DNA of 64,000 nucleotides from Oscillospiraceae bacterium (GCA_022846075.1 AP025582.1:1240001-1304000), one strand, 5' to 3'. Positions 44,155 through 53,063 are shown, counted from the stretch's first letter. Made by a program: numbers and translations. Notes: generated from the letters alone by a model not told the origin.

Positions 44155-45941
44155 GCGAGAAGCGAAGTCAGTCCCTGTTCGCTCCCAAAGCGTCCGCTGA
44201 GAAAGCCGCCGCAACACATATCACGACAGGTCCGGACGGGCGGAAGAAAGAACTCCCCCTCTATTTCGGCCCGGACTGCCCGGTAAGCGGCAATATGGGT
44301 CAGAATCAGCATGAAGCCGGCGTTGGAGAACCCCAGCCCGCGGATGAGCCGCTGCGTCACGCCCCAGCTGATGATGGGACAGGGGTTGAAGCTGATCCCA
44401 CAGATAGCGTGAACATGGCGGAGGATCTCCCCAGGCGGTCCCTGAATACAGAGTCTGCAGGCGGCTATCGGGCGCATTCTCTCTTCTTCACCCCGGAGAA
44501 TGAAGGGCAGGATTTCAACACCGTCCTGCAGGATGTGCAGGAATATATCTCCGGCAAGTATTCCGCCCTCATCACCGAGGGCGGCGATGAAGACGCCAAG
44601 GCCCAGATCAAACGGTACATCACCAAATATGTGCAGGACCGGCGCATCGCGGTCAAAGGCTATTCCGGCGACCAGCTGGTGGACGCCCTCTACACGGAGA
44701 TGGCCGAGTTCGGCCTGCTCACCAAGTACATCTTCGGAACCGGCATTGAGGAGATTAATGTGAACTCTTGGCGGGATATCGAGGTGTTGTACGCCAATGG
44801 CGAAACGGTCAAGCTGGAGGAACATTTCGACAGCCCTGAACACGCCGTCAATGTGATCCGCCGTATGCTCCATGTCAGCGGTATGGTGCTGGACAATGCC
44901 AGTCCCGCCGTCCTGGGCCATCTCAGCAAGAACATCCGCATCGCGGTCCTCAAGACCCCTTTGGTGGACGAGGATGTGGGCGTCACGGCATCCATCCGTA
45001 TCGTCAACCCGCAGAATATGCAGAAAGAGGACTTCGTAAAAGGTGGAACAGCCACAGGCCCCATGCTGGACTTTCTGGCCGCCTGCCTGCGTTACGGCGT
45101 TTCCGTCTGCGTTGCCGGGGCCACCGGTTCCGGCAAGACTACGGTGGCAGGCTGGCTCCTGACCACCATCCCGGACAACAAGCGTATTTTCACCATCGAG
45201 AACGGCTCCCGTGAGCTGGACCTGGTGCGGGAGAAAGATGGCCGGGTGTGCAACAGCGTCATCCACACCATCACCCGTGAGAGCGAGAACGCCAAGCAGA
45301 ATATCGATCAGGATATGCTGCTGGACATGGCCCTGCGGTACCACCCCGACATCATCTGTGTGGGCGAGATGCGGTCTGCGGAGGCGTATGCCGCACAGGA
45401 GGCCGCCCGTACTGGCCACGGCGTGTTGACCACCATTCATTCCAACTCATCCCAGGCTACATGGCGGCGTATGGTCACCCTCTGCAAGCGTAAGCACGAG
45501 ATGGCCGACGATACCCTCATGGATCTGGTCACCGAGGCATTCCCCATCGTGGTGTTCGCCAAGCAGCTGGAGGATAAGAGCCGTAAAATCATGGAGATCA
45601 TGGAGTGTGAGATCCTGCCCACTGGGGAGCGCCGGTACAACACCCTTTATCACTTCAAAATCGAAGAAAACCGGTTGGAGGACGGCAAATACCGTATTAA
45701 GGGCCGCCACGAGGCGGTCAACCCCATCTCGGAAAGCCTGCAGAAGCGGTTCATCGACAATGGTATGCCGCAGGAGGTGCTGACTCAGCTCGTGGGCAAA
45801 AAGTCCGCTCCCTCTAAGGGTAAGTCAGGCTCCAGTCCGGCAAAGGCAGGACAGGCAACGCCCGCTCCGAAGACCAGGAGCGCACAGTCCAAGCCGCCTG
45901 CCAAACCTGAAACCGGCAAGGAAGGAGGCGAATCTGTATGA
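44148..45941 (+). CDS. CpaF/TadA-like secretion ATPase
   Basis: 597 residues from a GTG with GGGAGG seven bases upstream (44135-44140); the frame is open further left but overlaps cpaE. The unusual first 100 residues are polar. The ATPase core follows: GTGIEEINVNSWRDIEVLYA, Walker A GATGSGKTT near residue 324, Asp box and Walker B ALRYHPDIICVGEMRSAEAY, and the His box TGHGVLTTIHSNS. A low-complexity Lys/Pro/Ser tail ends it. It powers assembly of the Tad-type pilus. Confidence 0.92.
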   Translation: MLGEKRSQSLFAPKASAEKAAATHITTGPDGRKKELPLYFGPDCPVSGNMGQNQHEAGVGEPQPADEPLRHAPADDGTGVEADPTDSVNMAEDLPRRSLNTESAGGYRAHSLFFTPENEGQDFNTVLQDVQEYISGKYSALITEGGDEDAKAQIKRYITKYVQDRRIAVKGYSGDQLVDALYTEMAEFGLLTKYIFGTGIEEINVNSWRDIEVLYANGETVKLEEHFDSPEHAVNVIRRMLHVSGMVLDNASPAVLGHLSKNIRIAVLKTPLVDEDVGVTASIRIVNPQNMQKEDFVKGGTATGPMLDFLAACLRYGVSVCVAGATGSGKTTVAGWLLTTIPDNKRIFTIENGSRELDLVREKDGRVCNSVIHTITRESENAKQNIDQDMLLDMALRYHPDIICVGEMRSAEAYAAQEAARTGHGVLTTIHSNSSQATWRRMVTLCKRKHEMADDTLMDLVTEAFPIVVFAKQLEDKSRKIMEIMECEILPTGERRYNTLYHFKIEENRLEDGKYRIKGRHEAVNPISESLQKRFIDNGMPQEVLTQLVGKKSAPSKGKSGSSPAKAGQATPAPKTRSAQSKPPAKPETGKEGGESV

Positions 45942-46867
45942 ATCTGATCCAGTTGATTGCCTGTATAGGGCTGATCACAGGTTGTTTTGTCCTTTTACAC
46001 ATCTCCCCTATGGACTTCACTGAAGGGGTGTTCCGCAGAATCACCAGTAAGCCCAAAAGCATCCGGTCGGAGGTTAATGAGAGTACACGGCGCAAAAAGA
46101 AATCCTTTCTGCGCCGGGAAATCGAGGAGACACAGACCATTCTGCGGATGACTGGCCGGGCCGCCAAGTTTCCCATGGTGTGCGCCCTGTCCCTGCTTCT
46201 TTTTCTGGTAGGGGCCGCCTTCGCCCTGACGCTGGGCAACCTCTTCCTGGTGCCGGTGCTGGCGGTGGGCATGATGTTCGTGCCGTTCTGGTTTATCCGT
46301 CTGACCGCAAATCACTACAAAAAGAACATCGCCGCTGAACTGGAAACCGCCCTCTCTATCATCACCACAGCTTATCTCCGCAATGAGGACATCCAGACGG
46401 CAGTGGAGGAAAACATTGACTATCTCAACCCGCCCGTCCGGAGTGTGTTTGTGGAGTTTCTCACCCGGATCAAGCTGGTGGACCCCGATGTGGACGCCGC
46501 CCTCCAGGACATGGGGACGAAGATCGACAACGCCGTGTTTCGGGAGTGGGTGGCCGCTCTGCTGACCTGCCGACACGACCGGGGGCTCAAGACCATCCTG
46601 ACTCCCATCGTGGCTAAACTCTCCGATATGCGGATCGTCAACGGTGAGCTGGAGAATCTGGTGTTTGAGCCCCGCAAGGAGTTTATCACCATGCAGGTGC
46701 TGGTCATCGGCAATATCCCGCTGTTGTACTGGCTCAATCAGGACTGGTACGATGTTCTGATGCACACCCCGCTGGGGCAGGCGCTGTTGGCAGCCATTGC
46801 CGCTGTGATGTTCATCAGCACCGCAGCGGTCATCAAGCTGACCCAGCCCATTGAGTATCGGAGGTGA
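45938..46867 (+). CDS. TadB-like inner-membrane platform protein
   Basis: 309 residues. One N-terminal membrane segment, a central pair (PMVCALSLLLFLVGAAFALT and VPVLAVGMMFVPFWFI) and C-terminal segments frame a T2SSF domain (ELETALSIITTAYLRNEDIQ). It would form the platform on which CpaF acts, with TadC. It overlaps both neighbours. Confidence 0.8.
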   Translation: MNLIQLIACIGLITGCFVLLHISPMDFTEGVFRRITSKPKSIRSEVNESTRRKKKSFLRREIEETQTILRMTGRAAKFPMVCALSLLLFLVGAAFALTLGNLFLVPVLAVGMMFVPFWFIRLTANHYKKNIAAELETALSIITTAYLRNEDIQTAVEENIDYLNPPVRSVFVEFLTRIKLVDPDVDAALQDMGTKIDNAVFREWVAALLTCRHDRGLKTILTPIVAKLSDMRIVNGELENLVFEPRKEFITMQVLVIGNIPLLYWLNQDWYDVLMHTPLGQALLAAIAAVMFISTAAVIKLTQPIEYRR

Positions 46868-47184
46868 TCCTCATCAGTAACCAGGAAAAGGGCTATTTTA
46901 TTACCGCAACGATCAACCATGGTTCCTATATTCCGGAGGCCCTCCATGTAGAACGCATCGATGACATGGCGCTCTATGATGGAGATTTTGAAGCAGCAAA
47001 GGCAGCGGAGCAGGATGGGGTCCGGCTCATCTATGGGATGGACGGCATCCCGGACGGTATCTATATTGACACCCCGGAAAACCGGGAGCTCATCCGAAAG
47101 GGTTTGGGACTGTATCCTGACTATCGAAACTGGCGGGATGACTTTGATCCGTCATTTGTTGCGGAGTTAGATGTGATGCAATAA
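46864..47184 (+). CDS. Small ICE cargo protein inside the pilus locus
   Basis: 106 residues from a GTG overlapping the tadB stop. It starts SNQEKGYFITATINHG and is acidic and soluble. It separates tadB from tadC, which are usually adjacent. I do not recognise a family. The tail -ELDVMQ resembles the shared C-terminal motif. Confidence 0.55.
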   Translation: MILISNQEKGYFITATINHGSYIPEALHVERIDDMALYDGDFEAAKAAEQDGVRLIYGMDGIPDGIYIDTPENRELIRKGLGLYPDYRNWRDDFDPSFVAELDVMQ

Positions 47185-47226
47185 TGCTATAGAAAGAGTG
47201 CCTTGTAATACAGCATAAGAAGAAAA

Positions 47227-47267
47227 ACAGGGCCGGTACACATCTGTCGTGTACTGGCTCTGTTTTT
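47227..47267 (+). terminator. Terminator before tadC
   Basis: A 15-bp stem (47227-47241 with 47249-47263; two G-T pairs) is followed by TTTTAT. The tadC ribosome site GGAGGTGA (47272-47279) lies right after the T-run. Confidence 0.8.
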
Positions 47268-47290
47268 ATGTGGAGGTGAACAAAACAACC

Positions 47291-48163
47291 ATGACTTTCC
47301 TTCTGTTTTTATTTGGCATATTCCTTGCGCTGGGTATGTTTCTTTTGACGGCTGATCTGCTCAGGCTCCCCCGTCTGGCCACCCAGCGTGCCATGCTCTC
47401 GGTGGGCCGCCAGGAGAAGAAGCAGGCCCGCAGTGTGGAGGCCCTGCTCATGGGCTGGGCGATCAAGCTGGCCCCACACATCCATATGGATGAGTATAAG
47501 CGGGGCCGTCTGAAAAATACGCTGGCCGCTGCTGGGCTGAACATGACACCGGAGGAGTACACCGCCTTTGCCATGGTCAAGACCGGTGCAGTGCTGCTGA
47601 CGGTGATTCCGTGCCTGTTGATTTTCCCAATGTTGGCGTTGATAGTTGTTCTTCTGGCGGTGGCGGTTTATTTCAAAGAGATTCGCAGGGCGGAGGAAAA
47701 ACTCTCTGCCAAGAGGGACGAGATTGAGGCGGAACTGCCCCGGTTCGTGGCCACCATCACCCAAGAACTGGCCGCCAGCCGGGATGTGCTGAGCATGATT
47801 GAGCATTATAAGCAGAATTCCGGTCCTGTTTTCTCCGCTGAACTGGATGTCCTCACCGCGGATATGCGTTCCGGCTCCTATGAGGCGGCGCTGACCCGCT
47901 TTGAGGCCCGGTTCAACTCTCCGCTGCTTTCGGACATTGTCCGCGGACTCATCGGCGTGCTGCGAGGCGACAACGGGGTCCACTACTTTCAGATGCTCAG
48001 CCACGATATGAAGCAGCTGGAACTCCAGCGCCTCAAGGCAAAGGCCATGAAAATCCCGCCTAAGATCCGTGTATTCTCCTTTGTCCTGCTCATGTGCTTC
48101 CTGGTGACTTATCTGTCCATCATCATCTACGAGATCATCCATTCCCTGGGCGGGATGTTTTAA
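47291..48163 (+). CDS. TadC-like inner-membrane platform protein
   Basis: 290 residues from the ATG at 47291, chosen because GGAGGTGA lies upstream; an in-frame GTG at 47249 falls inside the terminator hairpin. It has an N-terminal helix (FLLFLFGIFLALGMFLLTAD), a central pair and a C-terminal pair, with the T2SSF pattern EAELPRFVATITQELAASRD. It would pair with TadB. Confidence 0.8.
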   Translation: MTFLLFLFGIFLALGMFLLTADLLRLPRLATQRAMLSVGRQEKKQARSVEALLMGWAIKLAPHIHMDEYKRGRLKNTLAAAGLNMTPEEYTAFAMVKTGAVLLTVIPCLLIFPMLALIVVLLAVAVYFKEIRRAEEKLSAKRDEIEAELPRFVATITQELAASRDVLSMIEHYKQNSGPVFSAELDVLTADMRSGSYEAALTRFEARFNSPLLSDIVRGLIGVLRGDNGVHYFQMLSHDMKQLELQRLKAKAMKIPPKIRVFSFVLLMCFLVTYLSIIIYEIIHSLGGMF

Positions 48164-48178
48164 GAGAGGAGGTGCCCA

Positions 48179-48532
48179 ATGGACTATACAGGCAGCATCT
48201 ATCGATTGATTGATCGTGCGGAAGATGAAATGAAGGAATATGCTCAAAGGGTGAAGCAGCTATCTGCCGATGAAATTTATCGCCATTCAGCTGAAACTGC
48301 GGCAAAGGAAAGCCTGCTTTCTGCTCTTATCCATGACAGTTATGAACTCGACGATGATGACTTGGATTTAATCCTTAAGCCAAAAAATCCTGTGGAAGCA
48401 CTATACCAATTCCTGACAAGTGATAAAACTGATCTTTCATCGGAAAGCTCTATCTCCAGTATTTTGAGCGAATATAATGCTCAGTGTCAGGAAAGGGATC
48501 TGACTTTAGGCGAGGAGGTAACCATGTGCTGA
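48179..48532 (+). CDS. DUF3848-like small ICE protein
   Basis: 117 residues, with GGAGGTG before the ATG. MKEYAQRVKQLSADEIYRHS, then ETAAKESLLSAL and LDLILKPKNPVEALYQFL match the helical DUF3848 pattern common in clostridial elements. Function unknown. It overlaps the next gene by seven bases and ends -GEEVTMC, a form of the shared tail. Confidence 0.65.
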   Translation: MDYTGSIYRLIDRAEDEMKEYAQRVKQLSADEIYRHSAETAAKESLLSALIHDSYELDDDDLDLILKPKNPVEALYQFLTSDKTDLSSESSISSILSEYNAQCQERDLTLGEEVTMC

Positions 48533-48924
48533 AACGGATTTTGAGATCCCGACGCGGAGAGGGATACATCGATGTGTGCGTCCTGGTGCTCTGCGCCATG
48601 CTGGTGATCGCGCTGGCAGTGCAGGTCCTCCCAGCCTTTATTGCCAAACAGCAGCTCGATACCTTTGCCACTGAACTGGTGCGTGAGGCGGAAATCGCCG
48701 GCAGGATCGGGCCGGAAACTGACCGCCGGGAACAGGCCCTGCGGGAGCAGACCGGCCTGGACCCGGAGATTGAATGGAGCGATACCGGCCGCATCCAGCT
48801 CAACGAGGAGGTCACGGTCACGCTCACTCATGAGATCGACCTCGGTCTCTTTGCCGGCTTTGGCAGTTTCCCCATCACCCTGCGGGCAGATGCCACAGGA
48901 AAGTCGGAGGTGTACTGGAAATGA
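48526..48924 (+). CDS. TadE-like pseudopilin (DUF4320 type)
   Basis: 132 residues from a GTG; GAGGAGG (48512-48518) sets this start. SRRGEGYIDVCVLVLCAMLV repeats the RGEGYID site of the pilin-like protein at 41623, followed by one membrane helix and a periplasm-like beta domain. Cleavage after the Gly would leave Asp at +5. It is probably a minor pilin. It overlaps the next gene by four bases. Confidence 0.75.
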   Translation: MLKRILRSRRGEGYIDVCVLVLCAMLVIALAVQVLPAFIAKQQLDTFATELVREAEIAGRIGPETDRREQALREQTGLDPEIEWSDTGRIQLNEEVTVTLTHEIDLGLFAGFGSFPITLRADATGKSEVYWK

Positions 48925-49466
48925 ACAGACTCAGGCAGATTTTGAAAGACCGGCGCGGCGTGGCTTTCCCCCTGATTATTGCCATTGTGCTGGTGCTGGT
49001 AATGCTGATGTGCTGCATCAGCGAATATTTCCGTCTGCTCATCGTGGCCCAGGGGGTTCGGGATGCGGTGCAGGAGGCTGTGATCTCCACCGTCAACGAC
49101 AACTATGACGATGTGTACCATGGCGTCCGGGAGGGCTACTCCGGCGCCTACCAGCCGTTGGCGGGAGATTTTGAGGAATCACTGGACTATGGCGATATCT
49201 ATGGACGCTTGGACGATATCCTTGGGCTGACCTATCGGGGCGGCTACCATACTCAGTACACAGAGGATGGTGGGATGGGGTTCCGTGTGTGGGGCCTTGA
49301 TGTGGAGATCCGCAACGCACCGTTCGCTTCCGGCGACAGCGCCGGCGACCGTTTTGTGGCGGACTGTGAAATCGAATTGGAGGTTCCAGTGTCTTTTGGA
49401 GGAGAGCTTCTGCCGCCCATGCGGATGACAGTCAAGGTCAGCGCGGGCTATGCCCCTCGGTTTTAA
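48921..49466 (+). CDS. TadE/TadG-like pseudopilin
   Basis: 181 residues. A short basic leader DRRGVAFPLIIAIVLVLVML and one helix are followed by an extracytoplasmic domain of about 140 residues (DVYHGVREGYSGAYQP, GGYHTQYTEDGGMGFRVWGL). It is another candidate minor pilin, although +5 after the Gly is not acidic. Confidence 0.7.
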   Translation: MNRLRQILKDRRGVAFPLIIAIVLVLVMLMCCISEYFRLLIVAQGVRDAVQEAVISTVNDNYDDVYHGVREGYSGAYQPLAGDFEESLDYGDIYGRLDDILGLTYRGGYHTQYTEDGGMGFRVWGLDVEIRNAPFASGDSAGDRFVADCEIELEVPVSFGGELLPPMRMTVKVSAGYAPRF

Positions 49467-49662
49467 CGCAGTTTTCAAAAAGTTTTCTATTGTCCCAATA
49501 GACTTCTCTGCCTGTTTGTGGTAGGGTTCGTGTTGACAAAGGACGGGCGGTATAGGAAAATGTAGGCAGCAGATCTTAAAGCCGAACTATCCTTGGCCGC
49601 CTGAAGTCACACAGACAGTTTGACAAGAAGCATAATCAACAGAAAAAGGAGGAATCCAAACG

Positions 49663-50220
49663 ATGACGGAGAATACCAAGAAGTGGCTGACCGTGGCCGG
49701 ATGTCTTGTGGTCTGCGCAATCCTGGTTGCTGTGATCGCAAGCAGCTTCAGCAAAGACAAGGTCACTGATGACCTGCTCCCGCCCAGCAGCTCCCAGCAG
49801 GGCGATGTAGTGGTGGACCCGGACAGCAGTACCCCGCCTCCCGCAGAATCCGGGGATGACCAGAAGCCGGGAGATAATGTGACCGTTAACCCGGAAACCC
49901 CGGATGCCAGTACCAACACCGATGATGGAAACGGCGCTGATTTTACCGGCACAGAGCAGACCATTCAGCCGGACCCGGTCAAACCGGAATATACAGAGGA
50001 TGAACTGAAGGACCCCACCAAGACGCCGGATGGGACTCCGGTCGAGGGTACTCCTGAGCCGCAAGATCACAACAATGTGACGCCTCCCCCTGAACAGCCC
50101 TCCACCAACACCAGTGGCGGCCTGCCTGGTTTCGATAATGTTCCCAACGCAGGCGCAAATCAAGGTGGAAGTATCGATAGTGATGGAGATATCAATACTC
50201 AGGTTGGCATAATGGGATAA
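49663..50220 (+). CDS. Membrane-anchored Pro/Asp-rich protein (DUF6550 type)
   Basis: 185 residues, with AAAAAGGAGG before the ATG. One N-terminal helix (WLTVAGCLVVCAILVAVIAS) anchors a long disordered outer region rich in Pro, Asp, Thr and Ser with little secondary structure. It may be a spacer on the cell surface at the end of the pilus locus. The 196-base gap before it has TTGACA near 49534 but no convincing -10 box. Confidence 0.65.
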   Translation: MTENTKKWLTVAGCLVVCAILVAVIASSFSKDKVTDDLLPPSSSQQGDVVVDPDSSTPPPAESGDDQKPGDNVTVNPETPDASTNTDDGNGADFTGTEQTIQPDPVKPEYTEDELKDPTKTPDGTPVEGTPEPQDHNNVTPPPEQPSTNTSGGLPGFDNVPNAGANQGGSIDSDGDINTQVGIMG

Positions 50221-50237
50221 AGTAATATCGCATCTTC

Positions 50238-50270
50238 AAAAAGCACAGCTTTGGCTGTGCTTTTTATTTT
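50238..50270 (+). terminator. Terminator before the secreted protein gene
   Basis: AAAAAGCACAGC (50238-50249) pairs with GCTGTGCTTTTT (50254-50265), followed by ATTTT. The next gene starts 18 bases later with GGAAAGGAG between. Confidence 0.88.
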
Positions 50271-50287
50271 GTGGGAAAGGAGATCAA

Positions 50288-51985
50288 GTGAAACGACTCT
50301 TTAACCTGTTTCTGGCCGTTGTGATGATATTTTCCTTTACTTGCATACAAGTTTATGCCGCGAATGGAACTGGCGGGTCTGGTAACATTGATGGTGGCGG
50401 CGGGAGTATGGGGGATGCGACGAGTCATGGCAGTTGGAACCCCGGAAACGAAGGGGTGCGTGTAACCGTAGTGCGGGCAAGTGACCATGCCGTTGTTACT
50501 ACACCATTTGATTTGACCAACAAAACACCATCTGCAGGAATATATCATTTCGGAAAGGTCAGTAAAATTCAGTACAATAATGGTACTGGGCTCTCTCCCG
50601 TACAAGGCGGGTATAGCTATAAAAACCCTGTACAACCAATGCCTCGCATCATAAGTACAAACGGGCGTAATAACATCGAGGCCATCAAAAAGTATTTTTG
50701 TTCAGAATATGTTGTCAAGTTCATTGCGGAAGAAACTGGTATGGATTATGACACGCTCATCAGCGGCGAATACAAAATTCTGCTGGAACCCATCGCCTAT
50801 TATAAGTTCCAAGGTGTCATGATTGCCACAACAGCGACAGAGGCCGCCCTCTATGACGAGGTGGTTGGAGGACAACTCCGCTATTGGATGGGATCGCTGA
50901 CGGCCAAAAACCTTCCCCTGTCCATGTTTCTGGAAACCCCAGATTTAGGCTATCCCGCATGGTCCGGCCCCACCAATAAGAATGTGTCCAACTCGGACAT
51001 CAAGTCCTCCCTTGGGCTTGGTATCGTCCGCTTTGAGGAGCAGCCGGAGGAGCCGGAGATCAGCACCTATGACTATGAATACCGAACCAATACCGAGGTC
51101 ATCACGGCGGTAGAGGTCAGCGGTGGCCAAAGTGACCCGGATGATCCGGTCACTGTACGGTTCCATATTGATGGGACGACCTATACGGTCAGCAATGTCT
51201 ACTACCCGGACGGAGATTCCCAATTGGCCTGGGTACGCTGGACTACACCGGACGAGCCGCAGGACATGACCATCGATGTGGATGTATCCGGCCCAGGATC
51301 AGCACAGGCCACCATCCACTGTAAGATCGTAGATCTGGACGAGAATCCGCCGCCCAATCCAGTAGCAGATGACCGGAACGACTCCTTCACACCCTCCCCG
51401 GTCCCAGACCGGCCGGAGAAAACCTCGGCCCAGTGGACCATTTGGGACCCATGGTGGCAGGAGTATTGGGTATGGCATGGCGATGATGAGGACGGATACT
51501 GGTGCGACCACGGCTGGTGGGAATTTGATCTGGACCACTACAGTGCCAGCCTTTCCGCCGACATGGAAATTACCCCAGATGAGAAGAACCCCACCGCCAG
51601 CGGCAACAGCATGAAGTCCGGCTATGGCGTCAATCAGGTCGTCACCGCCAGGGTGAGCAGTTCCCAGAGATCGGCCACGACTGCCCTGCAGAACGCAGTC
51701 AGCTACTTCCCGGAATTTAACTATGAGTCGTTCTGGAGGCTGCTGGACCGCATCTCTATCAGTTCCTCGTCCTCCCGGTTGGAGTTCCAGAAGAACGAGT
51801 ATAGCACCTATAACCGGCGTACCCATTTCACTCCTATCTGGTACCCGGATGGCTCCTATACGGTCAACACCTGGGTCATTGACTGCTGGACCCCGGCAGG
51901 GATGCTCTCGGTCAACCTCACCGATTCACTGAATATCCGGGGCAATCTATGGGACGATTGGCATATCGCTCCGCTTGATCTATAG
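50288..51985 (+). CDS. Large secreted protein of unknown function
   Basis: 565 residues from a GTG. A signal peptide is clear (LFNLFLAVVMIFSFTCIQVY, cleavage after VYA). The mature protein is rich in Gly and aromatic residues; near residue 395 there is an unusual Trp cluster (WTIWDPWWQEYWVWH and DHGWWEFD). No catalytic motif is seen. Its position after the pseudopilins and before the secretion genes suggests a surface or pilus-associated protein, possibly for cell contact. Homologues occur in similar elements to my recollection. Confidence 0.65.
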   Translation: MKRLFNLFLAVVMIFSFTCIQVYAANGTGGSGNIDGGGGSMGDATSHGSWNPGNEGVRVTVVRASDHAVVTTPFDLTNKTPSAGIYHFGKVSKIQYNNGTGLSPVQGGYSYKNPVQPMPRIISTNGRNNIEAIKKYFCSEYVVKFIAEETGMDYDTLISGEYKILLEPIAYYKFQGVMIATTATEAALYDEVVGGQLRYWMGSLTAKNLPLSMFLETPDLGYPAWSGPTNKNVSNSDIKSSLGLGIVRFEEQPEEPEISTYDYEYRTNTEVITAVEVSGGQSDPDDPVTVRFHIDGTTYTVSNVYYPDGDSQLAWVRWTTPDEPQDMTIDVDVSGPGSAQATIHCKIVDLDENPPPNPVADDRNDSFTPSPVPDRPEKTSAQWTIWDPWWQEYWVWHGDDEDGYWCDHGWWEFDLDHYSASLSADMEITPDEKNPTASGNSMKSGYGVNQVVTARVSSSQRSATTALQNAVSYFPEFNYESFWRLLDRISISSSSSRLEFQKNEYSTYNRRTHFTPIWYPDGSYTVNTWVIDCWTPAGMLSVNLTDSLNIRGNLWDDWHIAPLDL

Positions 51986-52000
51986 GCGGGAGGTGAAGCC

Positions 52001-52474
52001 ATGGGATACATCCGACTGGATGAGCAGCCTGGCGAGGTCTACCACTACACGCACCGAAAGAATCTGGACAGCATCCTGCGGGATGGCCGAATCAGGCGTA
52101 TGGGCGATAGGGAGTGCTGGTTTTGCGCCTCTTTGGAGGATACCCTGACGCTCATGCGGGCCACGGTCATGATGGAGGGAAAGCCCTACTATAAGGTGGG
52201 CGGCAGCATCGGCCGCTATCCCAAGTTTGTGCCGGAGGACTATGTGATCCTTCGGCTAAATCCCCGCTTTCAGAAAGGTGAATGGGTACAGTGGATGCAG
52301 GAGATGCCTCCAGGATCGCCGCCCGAACTGCTGAAGGCCGCCGAAACATTCAGTAACCTGAAACTGGGCTTCCGGGGAGATTTGAAGTTCCAACAGAATC
52401 CAGAGGTCATTGAAGTAGCCCCACTGGTCGAGGCTGCTCAAACGCAGTTTTTAGATATTTCTTTCTTGATGTAA
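52001..52474 (+). CDS. Possible ADP-ribosyltransferase-like protein
   Basis: 157 residues, with GGGAGGTG before the ATG. EVYHYTHRKNLDSILRDGRI, then CWFCASLEDTLTLM and EDYVILRLNPR fit the 'YHxT - ILxxG - xFxxS' layout of DarT/ART-like folds, in which the His-Thr and a later Ser/Thr hold NAD. The assignment is from pattern only; the final catalytic Glu is not certain. It could modify nucleic acid or protein in a recipient. The tail is -DISFLM. Confidence 0.45.
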   Translation: MGYIRLDEQPGEVYHYTHRKNLDSILRDGRIRRMGDRECWFCASLEDTLTLMRATVMMEGKPYYKVGGSIGRYPKFVPEDYVILRLNPRFQKGEWVQWMQEMPPGSPPELLKAAETFSNLKLGFRGDLKFQQNPEVIEVAPLVEAAQTQFLDISFLM

Positions 52475-52488
52475 AGAGGCGGTTGACA

Positions 52489-52953
52489 ATGTGCAAAAAA
52501 GGGCCTCCGGCAGTATGGACCAAGGAGAAAATCGAAGAAGCCTTTGCGGGATTTGTAGAAAAGAACAGAAGGCTGCCAGTGGCAAGGGAAATGAAGCCTC
52601 AATATGGGCTGCCGACACGCAGAACATTTGAACGCTATATGGACATGACCGCCCAAGAGTATGCTGAACTTCGTTACCCCACGCTTCTCTCCGCAAGAGA
52701 TGAGCGCCATGTTCAAACCGTCTTGGAATATCGGAACGAAGTACGTGAGTGGTCTATTGAGCGGCTTATGGAGGCGGAAAAGAACTTTTTTACAAAATGC
52801 GGGCGGTTACCTGAACCGTATGAATACACGGCTGAGAACGGTCTGCCTATGTACTCTGTCTTCTGTAGGTTAGCAAAGGAAGCGTTTGAAGAAATAATCC
52901 GGGCTCAGTTCCTGGAAACACAGGAACTGAGTGGACCTGTGCTCACGATGTAA
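52489..52953 (+). CDS. Hypothetical ICE protein with helical repeats
   Basis: 154 residues from the ATG at 52489; a TTG two codons earlier is possible. Two similar segments read FVEKNRRLPVAREMKPQYGL and FFTKCGRLPEPYEYTAENGL, an internal duplication reminiscent of helix-turn-helix or helicase-associated repeats, so it may bind DNA. The tail is -GPVLTM. Confidence 0.6.
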   Translation: MCKKGPPAVWTKEKIEEAFAGFVEKNRRLPVAREMKPQYGLPTRRTFERYMDMTAQEYAELRYPTLLSARDERHVQTVLEYRNEVREWSIERLMEAEKNFFTKCGRLPEPYEYTAENGLPMYSVFCRLAKEAFEEIIRAQFLETQELSGPVLTM

Positions 52954-52974
52954 GCATTCACAGTAACAAAATCA

Positions 52975-53063
52975 GAAAAGAAACGGGCCGTGGGAAAGTG
53001 CCTCGCGGCCTGTTCGGGATAGATCATCCATTCGCGGGAACACCCCTGCGGCCTTTCTTTTTT
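52975..53063 (+). terminator. Long-range hairpin with T-run before the VirB2-like gene
   Basis: AAAAGAAA plus GGCCG near 52977-52990 can pair with CGGCC plus TTTCTTTT near 53049-53061, ending in a T-run. The loop is about 60 bases. The next ribosome site AGGTGG follows at 53074-53079. Confidence 0.5.

Noticed and set aside
44148-45941. Frameshift or fusion between cpaE and cpaF genes
   Set aside because: The cpaF frame is open upstream, but a GTG with GGGAGG at seven bases explains a normal start overlapping cpaE.
49534-49560. Sigma-A promoter before the gene at 49663
   Set aside because: TTGACA is present but TATAGG is only 12 bases away and no good -10 box is at 16-18 bases.
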